DNA of 64,000 nucleotides, taken from Limnomonas spitsbergensis (lineage: Eukaryota > Chlorophyta > Chlorophyceae > Chlamydomonadales). The stretch is taken from NCBI GenBank assembly GCA_037349105.1, contig JAYJMM010000068.1, positions 805,001 through 869,000 of the forward strand, written 5' to 3'. The notes under the pieces were generated by a model that did not search any database, was not told the DNA's origin, and saw nothing but the letters and a program-made list of their open reading frames with translations. Numbering within the stretch: the stretch's first letter is position 1; every line of letters starts with the position of its first letter. A program made the position numbers and the translations under genes. Shown here in pieces: positions 20,291 through 29,840 of this stretch.

Positions 20291-21173
20291 TGTCACAGTA
20301 TATTACCATATACGTGACAGAACCGTTTGAGCCGCCATTAGCGGCCACGGAGCCTCCGCAGCTTCTCTGCGGAGTCTCCTGATTTGAACTGAGACCTAGA
20401 AACCCGCTTACGCAGGGTGATTCTGCATAATCTACCGTACTCTGTATTGGGCCTGTCGGGTCCCTGTATCCCGGCAATTGCCTAAACTAGTTACTTCGTC
20501 CCTTTCTTAAGGACAGACCTCTATTTGTAACAAGCACCGGCCGTCATCTGTGAATGAGACCTATTGCGTTCCCTTAAGTCAGTACCTGAACCTGAGTCAA
20601 GCCTATACAGCCTCCGCTGGTATAGCAGGAGATAGAATCATCATTTGAGGACCGAGACCCCTGCCGAAGAAGAAGTACGCAGTCTACGCCTCGGCCACCT
20701 CACCGCGTGACGCGCGGTAAGAGCCCCTTTACATAGCCCCGCTGGATCGCGCCCAGACGGCCAGAAGGCTTGCGCTCCCAAAGCTATTTGCTAGTCTTAC
20801 ATCATCCAGCTTCACAGCTTAACTCGCTGAGCACTCGCAGCCAGTGAGTAGTCACCGAGCCTGCCCGTAGGCGTCCTTCACTGTTGTGAGGAAAGAAGTC
20901 CGCCACGAACCCGAAGCGTATCGCGAGAGTAAAGTAGTAGGGGCGGTACCCACGAGACAGGGACACCCAGACAGGCGCTAGACGGGAAGACTCTCCTACT
21001 AGGGCTGTGCCTTTCAGTTATCGTGTTAACAGCTCTTGTATGAAGTACAAGGAGCCTGAGTGTACGGCGCTGTACCGTATTTGTGAGTAGAGGACGCCTC
21101 TCTAAGGCGTCCATCCTGACCGGAGTTCACGGTATTTACCATAGTATTGCAGTTACTTCTTTATGGTGCGACA
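20291..21173 (+). repeat. Solo LTR, 883 bp, inserted in gag of element III
   Basis: It begins TGTCACAGTATATTACCATA and ends GGTGCGACA, with TGTC/GACA inverted termini. It is flanked by the 4-bp direct repeat TCTT (20287-20290 and 21174-21177). Removing the LTR and one TCTT joins GGMFRGQ to EGHFQRDSP on the minus strand and aligns with the uninterrupted gag of element II (GCFACGGWHFQRDY). This supports both the boundaries and the duplication. The same LTR type occurs at 2226 and 22671 in the same orientation. No internal region remains, so it arose by LTR-LTR recombination. Confidence 0.85.
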
Positions 21174-22650
21174 TCTTGTCCGCGAAACATCCCGCCGGGT
21201 TGCCTTAACCCGGTCCGACAATGTGGGCATTGTGATGCTTCCAGGGGTTGCTTGCCTTGTAGCCTGTCGCCTCCTTTGCTGCCGCCTGCTGAGTCATTGG
21301 GTTGGCACGTATCCTCTCCCACCGCTGTTGGCTTTCGACCATTTAGGTGATATGCTGCTGATCCTCCCATTCCTCCCAGCCTTCGGTGTGTTTCGCCAAG
21401 GGCTCGAACTTTTCCGCCAGTTGCCTGGCGATTCTGCTTGTGAACAATGTCTTCACCTGTTTGGACCGTTGCCACTCCATGCTCACCCCAGTAGTGGGCT
21501 TATCGATGCCCATCATGGCTTCCACTCCACACATCGGCTTGCGTATGCCACTACGCTTTTATTGCTGCTGGTTTTGGGGTGCAAGGTGTTGGGCACTCCT
21601 TGCTGCAACCTACCCACCATGCCTCTTTTCTCCATCGTGGTCTAGCCGTAGTCTCGCCTGAGGACGGCTGCCCATACTCTTATGAGTTGCTCCCGGCCCC
21701 CATGCATGCCTGGGAGTCCTCCAACAACTGGTATGCTTGCGCGATAACCCGGGGTCATGTAGCGCAATCGGTGTGACTGACGGTGGCGATGGCCTCCACG
21801 AGCGCCATTATTGACGTTGGGGTGTCCTGCCCAAAGGACTGGCAGTTGCTTGATGAGTTAGTTCATCGAGACGAGGAGCGCGTAGGAGCGTGCAATCTGG
21901 AGTGACTGCATGGTCCATCCCATAGCGTTGTGCATCATCGTGACCACATTGGTGACTTGCCACTCGTTGATTGTCTGCACACAAGCCTCAATGTGTACGG
22001 CACCTCTTTGCAAGTACAGCGATGCGATGTTGCCACGGATTGTGGACATTTTTGTTATCCAGTTGCTGAATGCCTCACCAATGACCTTGGAGTTCTGCGC
22101 TAGCACGTCAGCGCATCGCCGGCTTTCATCCGGTCTCCTCCTCCCATCTCCTTCTCCGCTGGAGCCTGAGTCCGGGTCTGCCGAGTCTTTGCGCCTGCCT
22201 TCTGCTATTGCGCCTTTCCGAGGGCCTGCCGTCTTCAGGTGCGCCCCCTACCTCTTCGTCGGCCTTGCTGCCCCCCTGCTCCTCAGGTCGGGCATGTTGT
22301 TCTGCTGGCCTGGCGCTGGTCGATCTCCCAACCTCATTTGCCCGGTTGGCTGCACCGTCTCCCGTGCCCTGTACTGTCTGCTTTGGGGCTTGCTCCTCCT
22401 GCGCCATACGGCCCGCGGGCCGTCGCTCGGTTGGCTGGGGTACCGGCTGTGCCTCCTGCCACATGTCTTCGACTGACGTGAGTTCTCCCGTCACCTTTTG
22501 CCTTTTCGTGTAGGCTCTCCAAGCCTTGGAAAATCGGGTGGTGATGTTTGTGTTAATGCTGCTTTCCCTTGACCCGGCTGAGGTACACCAGGAGGGCGAT
22601 GGTGTCGGCCCCCTCCACTTCTCTTACCGCTTCCGTGACCTCCCGCCCTG
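21174..22650 (-). pseudogene. gag capsid and upstream region, element III
   Basis: From 22650 down: REVTEAVREVEGADTIALL, a basic linker, then NSKVIGEAFSNWITKMSTIR and HIEACVQTINEWQVTNVVT (21858-22106). AEKFEPLAKHTEGWEEWED (about 21400) and an ASQCPHCRTGLRQPGGMF stretch reach the LTR. All have counterparts in element II at 9.2-10.8 kb. Several frameshifts separate the blocks. Its 5' end is cut off about 20 bp from LTR copy 3. Confidence 0.6.
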
Positions 22651-22670
22651 TTAATTTGAAAAAATATAGG

Positions 22671-23400
22671 TGTCACAGTATAAACCCGTATACGTGACAG
22701 AATGGTGAAAGCCGCGGATTGCGGCAGCTGAGACTCCGTAGCTTTACCACGGAGTCTCCGAGAACCTGCATAGCCCAGCACCCACACTTTGTGGGTGAGC
22801 GGAGGCATAGTTCATACTTATCCATAGGGCGTGCCGAGGGGCCTATGCTCTCGGCAGCACCTTGCGGACTTAACTTCGTATATTTGATGTTAGACCGTCC
22901 ACTGTAATCTTGCAATACCGGCTATATCCAGGATACTAGCCCGCGGATACAAGACAGTACCTACCAGAAGAGAGGACAGGCCTGCTACGCAGGCTAGGCG
23001 GAAAGGAAGTACATGGCTACGGGAAACACGTCAGGAAGACACCTGAAGGTCGACCTAGTCAGCCTACGCAAGTTGCGGCAAGCCCTCAGATAACCTGCTG
23101 ACGAGCTAGGTGACCTGGCACGACCGCGCAAGTCGGAGATATCAGAGATAGATCTAGCTCATATCAACATAACGCGACGCGCACTCGCGGCCTGTGTAGC
23201 GATTGCTCGTGTAGAAGTGATCGATTCCACTGAGTCCGCCCACAGTGGTCCGAACTGACTAGTCGGAAGAAGTCCCACTGCGGTCTAGAAGCAACACTCA
23301 AGTGTCTAACATCAAAGATACGTAGTGAGCCTGCATGATCAGCTGTGTTCACCGAAAATCCGTGGAAGAGCTTGTCCTGAGATTAGGATTTTTGTTTTGA
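22671..23400 (+). repeat. LTR copy 3
   Basis: It begins TGTCACAGTATAAACCCGTA with an imperfect hairpin to ATACGTGACA, then a CCACGGAGTCTCCGAG block, a gtgccgaggggcc block, aggatactagcccgcggata (also in copy 1 after the LINE as ggatactagtccccgga) and gatcagctgtgttca. The 3' end is not resolved and lies somewhere near 23340-23410. It is followed by a MDPDRH gag start, so it is the 5' LTR of element E. Confidence 0.6.
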
Positions 23401-23415
23401 CCTGAAGAATCTGCC

Positions 23416-23649
23416 TTGGATAGCCTGAAAAGTGCTGAGAGCACAAGTGGCGGTTTTGTACCAGATGAGGACCTCTTAGAGCTGCAGAAATTGGTAATTT
23501 CGAAACAACCCAACAGGGGAAACTTGAGGATCTGGCTGGAATTTATACACCCAGCGGATAATTGCCTGCGTGAAAGAATCTGCAGAGTGGTGCACCCGTG
23601 GAAGAAATCTGAGACCGCAGAAGTGAGATCGCGGGCCAACGGAAGCTGA
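23416..23649 (+). CDS. Unrecognised short frame in element E leader
   Basis: This 77-codon frame starts MDSLKSAESTSGGFVPDEDL, with mixed composition and no motif that I recognise. It lies between LTR copy 3 and gag, so it may be chance coding potential in a leader or a small accessory frame. No equivalent was found after LTR copy 1. Confidence 0.2.
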   Translation: MDSLKSAESTSGGFVPDEDLLELQKLVISKQPNRGNLRIWLEFIHPADNCLRERICRVVHPWKKSETAEVRSRANGS

Positions 23650-24162
23650 GTGCCGGATTTTAAAAGTGACCAGTTGCTGTACGCAGGAAGCAAGTGAGTA
23701 GCCTGCGAGGGAATCTACAGGGCGTGCCGGAGTTGCCGAGATACGGAATTGAGGAGGCAAGAAAGGCTCCGACAACCGGGAAGGTGAGGAGTGTGCCGTT
23801 GAAGGGAGCTAAAATACGGTCTGATCTGGAAAGAGGTCCGGAAAGAATCAGCTGAGGATGAGAAGGTGCGAGCGTATTGTCCAGTAAATTTAGGAGATAG
23901 GGGCGTGAGATCTAATTCAAAAAAGATCTAAAGGTGCCTGCAGTTCCTCTCTGGGTTGTGGATCCTAACCAGGTTACAATAGGCAAGGAAGCAGAAGAAA
24001 ATTCGTTAGGCAGACGCGGTAAGATGTGCGCCAGAAAAGGAAGCGCAGGGGCAAACGGTGATCCGGCTGTGAGCAGCGGATCTGGGCAAGGGTTGAAGGC
24101 CAGGAGTTGGCAGCGTGTGGAAAGGAACCTTGGACAGGGGTATGCCTAGATCTGAAGAGGAA

Positions 24163-24659
24163 ATGGATCCGGATAGACATCGGCAGCCTGACGCAGTCTG
24201 GCGTGGCGCGCGCGTAAGGAGGTGTGAGCCCGAGGAGAAGAGTGAGGTCGCACCAGAGACATTGCTGGTGTCGGGGGGCGTGGAAGGGGCGCCGAGTAGG
24301 AATGCCACGAGTAGGAATGTGCGAGGCGGTGGATTCTAGACAGGCCAAGGGGCGTTCGTCAACAGCATGGAAGTTGCGGCTAAGCTCACAGCCGGATGGC
24401 TGAGGCCGCCTGGGGCGATGCCCAGAGAGGTGCCACACGCAAGGCCGGGAGCAGAGGCCTCGGTGCCGCCGTGGGAGTGCTCAAGGAATCAGAAGCAAGA
24501 GAACGAAGGCACCAGCGGGGAGCAGGGGCCTGGAGCAGCATGTCCGCAAGACAGCAGAAGGGGCTGAAACAGATGCTGCGCGACCACCAGGGAGCGTTCG
24601 CCTATTCCATGGCGGACATGCCGGGCTACGAGGGAGAGATATTATTTGATCAAAGATAA
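24163..24659 (+). pseudogene. gag N-terminus and pre-RT segment, element E
   Basis: It starts MDPDRHRQPDAVWRG, the counterpart of 4814. After Gly/Arg/Glu-rich sequence and a stop at 24339, a second frame (24396-24659) ends SARQQKGLKQMLRDHQGAFAY SMADMPGYEGE. This aligns with the array's TNEQQEKLEQSLRDRKGAFAY, the short helical segment just before RT in Ty3/gypsy pol. Here SMADMPGY is in one frame, whereas the array has a 4-bp duplication at this spot. Capsid and knuckle are missing between the two frames. Confidence 0.5.
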
Positions 24660-25359
24660 GTTTTATTTGTTTAAATTTAGTTTTGTGCTTGAGTATCTTA
24701 ACCAGAATTACTACTTCCTCGACTTTCTAATAAACGTCTTGAAAGACCATGCAAAATCGTATGGCGGCTAAATCTTATTTATGCCTTTGGATAAGATTCT
24801 GCCTGCAAGATTTTACGGCGGAATCTTAGTCCTTGATAAGATTACCCTGTATGGTCAATTGCTGCAAGACTGGGCTGAACATGCAAGCCTCCTTACCCCC
24901 CTCCCCTGCTTAGGGGCCCAAGCACCTGCATGATCTGCTTGGTGCCTAAAAGACCATGCAGGCCCCCAAGCAGACCATGCAGAAGGATAATCCCGAAGGC
25001 ATAAGATTTTGCATGATAGGGCCATAAGATTTTGTTTTTATATAAGATTCTCGCTAATGGTCTTATTGTGTGCAGGGCAAAATCTTTTTTCATTTTTACA
25101 TGGTTATGGAACGGCCTTGACCGATTTTTCTTTAGTCCTTGCAAATGTTTCATTTTTAAGGCCCCCCGACGCCTTTGCTTGAACGGGTTGGTACACCTTC
25201 TTTTTTGAAATCTGTATGGTCGGAACCTTTGGCTGTTCATTTTCCAAAAAAAACAAATACGATTTTGCAGATATGCACTCGCAAAAAATCTGCAGGCGAT
25301 ATTTCGGAGCATCAAGGTCCAAATAAAATTTTAACTAAAATTAGTAGTAATAATAATAT
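24639..25359. mobile_element. AT-rich insertion inside pol of element E, type unknown
   Basis: About 720 bp of AT-rich DNA separates PGYEGE (24638) from DEFTLALEDE (25366), which are adjacent in the array. The insert is bounded by ATATTATT (24639-24646) and its inverse AATAATAT (25352-25359), an 8-bp inverted pair that could be chance given the composition. It contains repeated agaccatgca and ataagatt words. The reading frame stays open from 25175 through the right junction. A small DNA transposon (MITE-like) or an intron-like insertion are both possible. Confidence 0.4.
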
Positions 25360-25365
25360 TGGTTG

Positions 25366-25786
25366 GATGGATGAGTTCACACTGGCGCTTGAGGATGAGA
25401 GGCCCCCGTCTTTCCAGAAGCCTATGGAAATGCTGTCCCCAAAGGCAGCCATATTCAAGGAAAAGTGTCAGCTCATGATCGCAGCGGGGATCATTGTGAA
25501 AGTGCCCTTGAGTGGTGTCATCAAGTTTGCGGCCAATTCAGTGGTAGCGGCCAAAAAGGATGCAAGAACAGGGGAGTGGTCGGATCACAGGAGTGCGCAT
25601 GACATGCGTAGGTTGAACCGATGGGAACCGGACAGGGGAGGAATGCTGATCCGGATTATGCCAGACGGCATAAGGTGTGTAGTACCCATGCCTGAGGACA
25701 AGGCTGCGGTGATCGAAATGGCGCATGTCAGTACGGGTCATTTTGGGAGCCATCGCACGGCCTTCATCGTTATGCAGCAGCACTAG
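25366..25786 (+). pseudogene. RT N-terminal edge fused in frame to integrase zinc domain
   Basis: DEFTLALEDERPPSFQKP to KFAANSVVAAKKDARTGEW and AHDMRRLN correspond to the start of the array RT. The very next residues, RWEPDRGGMLIRIMPDG, correspond to the array integrase (LWEPERGGVLMRLMPDG). About 2.8 kb, covering the RT palm, RNase H and DNMT interval of the array, is missing without loss of frame. The fused product runs through the zinc-binding H-x3-H (GHFGSH) and stops at TAG where the array has Trp. Confidence 0.7.
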
Positions 25787-26580
25787 TGTAAGGGGCTGCG
25801 AGAGGCAGTTAAGAAGGCGGTCCAGAAATGCATGGTGTGTGACAGGGCTAGGGGCGCTACATGCAACCAGTCGCAGCCAGTATTGCACCCGTCGCCCATT
25901 GAGGGCTTGTTTTTCCAATGGGGAGTGGACCTGTGTGGCCCATTCAAGACTACACCAAGGGGGAAATTTTTTGCTACGGTGTGTGTAGAGCACTACTATA
26001 AGTGGGCAGAATTGAATCCCATCCCAAGCAAGGCGTCGGACGTTACGGCGCTGGCATTCTTCCAGAATATCATTGCTATGTTCGGGGGGTGTGAACAGGT
26101 GGTCTTCGACCAAGGTACGGAGTTCCATGGGGAGTTCCAAGACATGTTGCTTGACTGTTTCACCAACCACCGCACCACCACCCCGGGGCACCCGCAGGCA
26201 GACGGATTGTCCGAGAGGTCGGTGCAGATGTTCAAGTCAGGACTCCGCAAGTGCTGCGAGAAGGGTGCCATAGACACGTACTGGGACAAGATGGTGCCGT
26301 GGATAGCGCTGGGCTTCAGGTGCTCGCCACAGGAGTCCACGCGCATGTCGCCCTATGAGGTGCTCTAAGGCCAGAAAGTGGTCTTTCCGTCTAAGGTGGG
26401 TGCAGACCTGTGGGGAACGGCAGAGGTGGCCTCTGAGGAAGAATCTGCGGACCTGTTCCTAGCCAGGTTGGTTAGGATCAAGGAGGCACTCCCCGTCGCG
26501 GGAGAACATCTGAAGATTGCGCAGCTCAGAGATAAGCTGCGGTACGCTAAGATCAGGGGGGTGGCTATGTGCCCAGGATA
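25787..26580 (+). pseudogene. Ty3/gypsy integrase core and C-terminal region, element E
   Basis: Continues from the TAG: C-x2-C of the zinc domain (CMVCD), core FFQWGVDLCGPFKTTP (first Asp) and VVFDQGTEFHGEFQDMLLD (second Asp), then PQADGLSERSVQMFK (Glu). All three catalytic residues are present with D,D35E spacing. It continues CCEKGAIDTYWDKMVPWIAL and RMSPYEVL, then TAA where a Tyr is usual, then KLRYAKIRG-type sequence. This C-terminal portion is missing from the array, where homology ends at the equivalent of YWDK. Two nonsense codons make it inactive. Confidence 0.75.
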
Positions 26581-26679
26581 AGGAGGTTCGCTGAGGGGGA
26601 CTACGTTTACGTATGATATGCCTCAGAGAAACGCAGTCTGGACCCCAAGGCCAGGCCAGAGATCATATAGGGCAAGCAC

Positions 26680-27099
26680 ATGGGCGTGCTGGGCACGCTG
26701 GTATTGGAGGGGTCGGACGGGGTCACGGTCACAGAGAACGAGGTGAACTGTGCGCCGTGCCATTTGCCCAATTTGGAGGGAGATTTCAGGCCCAAGGCTA
26801 GCATGCCGTGCGAAGTGTGCCACGTGCCAGATCGCTGTGACGGCATGCTCCTGTGTGATTTCTGCAACACAGGGTGGCACATAAACTGCTTGACACCGGC
26901 ACTCACGGAGGTGCCCCAGGGGGACTGGGCGTGCCCACGCTGCCAGTCCATGCTGCCCCAGCCAGGAGCGGGGGAGCAGAATGCAGCAGGGGAGGAGTCG
27001 AAGGCGGCCGGCCCTAGCGCCGCAGGGCATGAGGCCGTGGGAAAGGGGGCTGAGTGGCGAGGACCGAGAGCTGACCATGCTGGACAGGCAGGAGGTTGA
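26680..27099 (+). CDS. PHD-finger segment at the pol C-terminus, element E
   Basis: This 139-codon frame has a complete C4HC3 PHD finger at residues 44-88 (26809-26943): C44, C47, C59, C62, H67, C70, C85, C88, with the usual Trp (DWACPRC) two residues before the last pair. Upstream residues include another C-x2-C (NCAPCHLPN) also present in element III. PHD fingers typically bind histone H3 tails according to lysine methylation. At the end of an integrase it could guide integration to particular chromatin, as chromodomains do in chromoviruses. That role is inference; the fold assignment is strong. Confidence 0.85.
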   Translation: MGVLGTLVLEGSDGVTVTENEVNCAPCHLPNLEGDFRPKASMPCEVCHVPDRCDGMLLCDFCNTGWHINCLTPALTEVPQGDWACPRCQSMLPQPGAGEQNAAGEESKAAGPSAAGHEAVGKGAEWRGPRADHAGQAGG

Positions 27100-27361
27100 G
27101 GTGCTGTCCACCAACCCAGCAACCATGCAGATGGACCGAGGTATTGCTAGGCCCAGGGCGGACGGCAGCTTCGACATCTCGTTCACTACTGGTCGGGGAG
27201 AGGTGGTCACGGCCAGGCAGGTCCAGCGGAGGGCCACGGCATGTGGGGTTGCAGCGGCAATGAAACAGAAGGAGGCCGCAGCCATAAAAAAAGCGGCAGC
27301 GGCAACCAGGATGGCGGCTGCAGAGGCAGCATTGGCAAGGGTGAAGACTGCATGCGCATAA
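26981..27361 (+). pseudogene. Ala/Lys-rich tail after PHD, element E
   Basis: In a different frame from the PHD segment, residues read GSFDISFTTGRGEVVTARQVQ, then an Ala/Lys-rich stretch (KKAAAATRMAAAEAALARV) likely to be helical. It ends at TAA, 27361. It probably is the end of pol after a frameshift. No motif assignable. Confidence 0.35.
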
Positions 27362-27644
27362 TTGCCGCGAGCATCGCGGGATCGGGCGGCCAGTATGTGA
27401 CAGAACCCATGTCTTACCTAGTGGAAAGACTCCGAGTAGTACGTCTGGGAGGAACACCTTTGGGCCGGGAAAGGGGAGCCCGAGTACATAGCAGGCAATG
27501 GGCCGGTGGCTGGCCGCCACAGCATCCTTGTAGGCAGTATATGATTGTTTAAGAACATCTGGATAAGAGGACAGCATGCTACGGGAGTCAGCCTTAATGT
27601 GAAGTACTTTGTAGATTATCGATGTTAGGCACTGAGAAGGCCAG

Positions 27645-28556
27645 ATGGGCCTAGGTGCTGCTGCATGTCGAGAATGGCCATTATGGCAGACGACACCCTT
27701 TCAAAGCTGGGTCATTGGTGGGTGGGTATTTATAACGACTGAAAAATTTATATTAAACGTTGTGCAACATGTGATTTCACAAAATGCCTTGAATGGTAAT
27801 CAGAAGGTATTAAATCCGTTGCCTATAAACGGCATCATGTACAGGTGGCATCTGGGTCTCACGAGACGCTGCAACCGCACAGTACGAGGAAACAAATGTG
27901 TACTGATCGCCATTGAAAGCTACTCCAAGTGGATCGAGGTATTTCCGATGAAGGACAAATCATCGGCAGAGGTGGGGTGTCATTCTTGCATGGGATATTG
28001 GGGGGATTCGGTGCTTGTGTAGAAATCGTAACCAAAGGGGTGGAGAATTTCAATCAGAAATGGATGAGTTATTAACTCGCGCTTTAATAGATCATTGCGT
28101 AACTAGTTCTTACCACCTTTCGGCTAATGGACTTGTTGAGATAATGGTTTAAACAGTTAAAGCCTTGACCCGATACGTTTGTGAAACCAGTGATAAAGAT
28201 AACTGGGATCTATATCTCCCTTACATTGCTTTGGGATATCGTGTGACTAAAAACGCTAGCAGCACAAAAATAGTTCATATCAACTATATCAACTATTTTG
28301 TTGTGAACCGGTCGTTCCTCCAAGTGCAGTTGAGCGGCTGCCTCTTTCATTAGATTAAAATTGCTTTGACCCAGAAACGGCGGCTGAGTTATTACTCAAA
28401 ATGACCCAACTTTAAAAACATAATTGTGCTATGGTTGTACAGAATCTTCTGGAGCTCAACAAAGAGATACCTTACGATACGCTAAGTTCAGATATGGAGC
28501 ATACTTACCTAGATTGGTTGGTAATTCCATTGGGCAATTTGTTGACGTTAGAAATC
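27645..28556 (+). pseudogene. Separate, AT-richer Ty3/gypsy integrase remnant
   Basis: Fragments in several frames are recognisable: HVENGHYGRR and RCATCDFTKC (zinc-binding domain), NGIMYRWHLGL and GNKCVLIAIESYSKWIEVFP (core, with catalytic Asp replaced by Gly). Then come YHLSANGLVEIMV (around the catalytic Glu), WDLYLPYIALGYRVTKNAS, and a tail RDTLRYAKFRYGAYLPR. Sequence and base composition differ from the other elements, so this is another gypsy family. Numerous stops and frameshifts. Confidence 0.65.
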
Positions 28557-28760
28557 TAACCCTCAACCACACCTGAACCCTCTAGCGCACCTTAACCCTG
28601 AATACCACCCGAACCCTCAATCCGACCTGAACCATCCACACATCTTAAACCCCCACCCCACCTAAACCCTCCACCCTACCTTAACCCTCCATCCCACAAT
28701 GAACATCACCCCACCTGAACTACCTGAACCCCCCACACATCCTAGTCCCCCACCACATAT
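28557..28760 (+). repeat. Degenerate CCCT-rich low-complexity tract
   Basis: Short imperfect units of the form cacctgaaccct / ccaccttaaccctc recur for about 200 bp. There is a superficial likeness to CCCTAAA telomere repeats, but the unit length and sequence vary too much to call it telomeric. Confidence 0.6.
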
Positions 28761-28883
28761 GCTACATTCTGTAGCTCGACCCATAGTTATAAGGGCACAT
28801 GACGTACATGGCGGGTCATATGTATCGTAAAAACGAGAGCGGTACGTGAGGCAGCCTCTCCAAATCACCCCCTCGTCCTCAAC

Positions 28884-29784
28884 GTGTATGCCGGCATCTG
28901 CAAGTGGGGAATCAGCAAGCTTCACTTTGTGGCAGGCACCAGCAGCCATACGACCACTTTCAAGAACAAGAAGGACCAGGTGGCCAGGAATATCACCACA
29001 GAGGAGTATGAGGAGGTCGTGAAGGCGACATTCCTGCCTGAGGGACAACGCCTCTTCACCCGGCACGACATTGCTACATGGTACCTTCAGCAGGACAACG
29101 ACCCTACCCACAGAATAGCCATACATGTGGTGAAGAGGTATCACACCTTTGGTTGAAATCTTTCATCCAGATCACCACCTCTGCATCCCCGGGCTTGCCT
29201 AAAAAGGCGGCGGCGGCAGGCCCTGCACTATCATCTCCGCGGCCAGCGACCCACTTCACACCCACACTTCCTCCACACTCCTCCGCACCTGTAGTTGAAA
29301 TCGCCCATCCAGATGACGACCTCGGCATCCCGTATTCCCGGGCCTGCCTCTGAGGGCGGTGGCGGCATGCCCTGCATCATCGTCCCCGTGGCCAGCGAAC
29401 TGCAGCTGCTGCTGCCGTGAGCGCTGACTTCGGCGCTGAAGCTGTTAGTCCGGAAGAAAGCGTCGTTGTAGGGGTCGTCCAATAAGGTATCCTCGCTCGC
29501 TGTGGGGAGGGAAATATATAACATGCACGTAGCGTGGCAGCAGCGTGGGCCTCCTCCAGAAATGGCCTCCCAACAGCCCGGACTTGAGTCCGATCGAGAA
29601 CTTTTGGGAATACATACAGGCCAAGATGGACGCTCAGGGCTGCAGAACTATCCAGGAGTTTAAGGTATCCCTGATCAAGGAGGTAGCAGCAGTACTTAAG
29701 GGATACTTCTCTAAGCTGGTGGGCAGCATGCCCAAAAGGATCGTTGCATGCATCCGCAAGAAGAGCGACAAGACAAAATATTGA
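28884..29784 (+). pseudogene. Tc1/mariner transposase, interrupted
   Basis: The first half reads GICKWGISKLHFVAG... to TWYLQQDNDPTHR, with the second catalytic Asp of the DDE triad in QDNDPTH. The second half (from 29545) reads LLQKWPPNSPDLSPIENFWEY, the hallmark of Tc1 enzymes with the third acidic residue, then a C-terminal helical part ending KKSDKTKY at TGA. The N-terminal DNA-binding domain and first Asp are missing, and about 390 bp of foreign sequence lies between the halves. It would catalyse cut-and-paste transposition if complete; it is not. Confidence 0.8.
29152..29524 (-). pseudogene. Captured fragment resembling an inositol polyphosphate 5-phosphatase exon
   Basis: On the minus strand the frame 29231-29524 contains VVIWMGDFNYR at residues 69-79, matching the WxGDxNYR signature of type II inositol 5-phosphatases. 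Directly after the Arg the DNA reads AG|GTGCGG, a plausible splice donor, so genomic rather than cDNA capture is likely. A second, diverged copy (VVIWMKDFNQR) lies 142 bp away at 29152-29260, with Gly and Tyr of the signature lost. The fragment sits within the transposase, antisense to it. Confidence 0.5.
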
Positions 29785-29840
29785 AAATTCTTGCCACCCG
29801 CCGCTACAACAAAGGGCGGGTCATATGTATCGTAAAAACG

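Larger units (their letters stand above)
14450..22650 (-). mobile_element. Minus-strand Ty3/gypsy element III with DNMT
   Basis: Read from 22650 downward: gag capsid, knuckle, basic tail, aspartic-protease-like segment, two CxxC...CxxC zinc modules, DNMT, integrase, PHD remnant. No reverse transcriptase was found. A plus-strand fragment of related sequence (16880-17310) is embedded, showing rearrangement. A solo LTR (20291-21173) interrupts gag, and LTR copy 3 (22671) cuts off its 5' end. Many stops and frameshifts show it is dead. Confidence 0.65.
22671..27361 (+). mobile_element. Plus-strand Ty3/gypsy element E, internally deleted
   Basis: Order: LTR copy 3, leader, gag start (24163), pre-RT segment, an AT-rich insertion (24639-25359), the N-terminal edge of RT fused in frame to integrase, integrase core and tail, PHD finger, Ala/Lys-rich tail. 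Most of RT, all of RNase H and any DNMT are missing at a junction near 25618. It is close enough to the array pol to align codon by codon, yet its integrase keeps the C-terminal part and PHD that the array units lack. A 3' LTR was not recognised. Confidence 0.65.
28811..29840 (+). mobile_element. Tc1/mariner-like DNA transposon remnant with flanking 25-bp direct repeats
   Basis: A transposase in two halves (28884-29156 and 29545-29784) is flanked by an identical 25-bp sequence beginning gcgggtcatatgtatcgtaa, at 28811-28835 and 29816-29840, in direct orientation. Direct rather than inverted terminal repeats are unusual for this superfamily; they may be subterminal repeats or a duplication. An unrelated coding fragment (29152-29540) interrupts the transposase. 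Confidence 0.6.

Noticed and set aside
27390..27420. Start of a 3' LTR for element E (gtgacagaaccc)
   Set aside because: Only about 15 bp resemble the LTR start region; no further alignment was seen.
28557..28760. Interstitial telomere (CCCTAAA-like)
   Set aside because: Unit length and sequence vary too much; no run of a perfect 6-8-mer.
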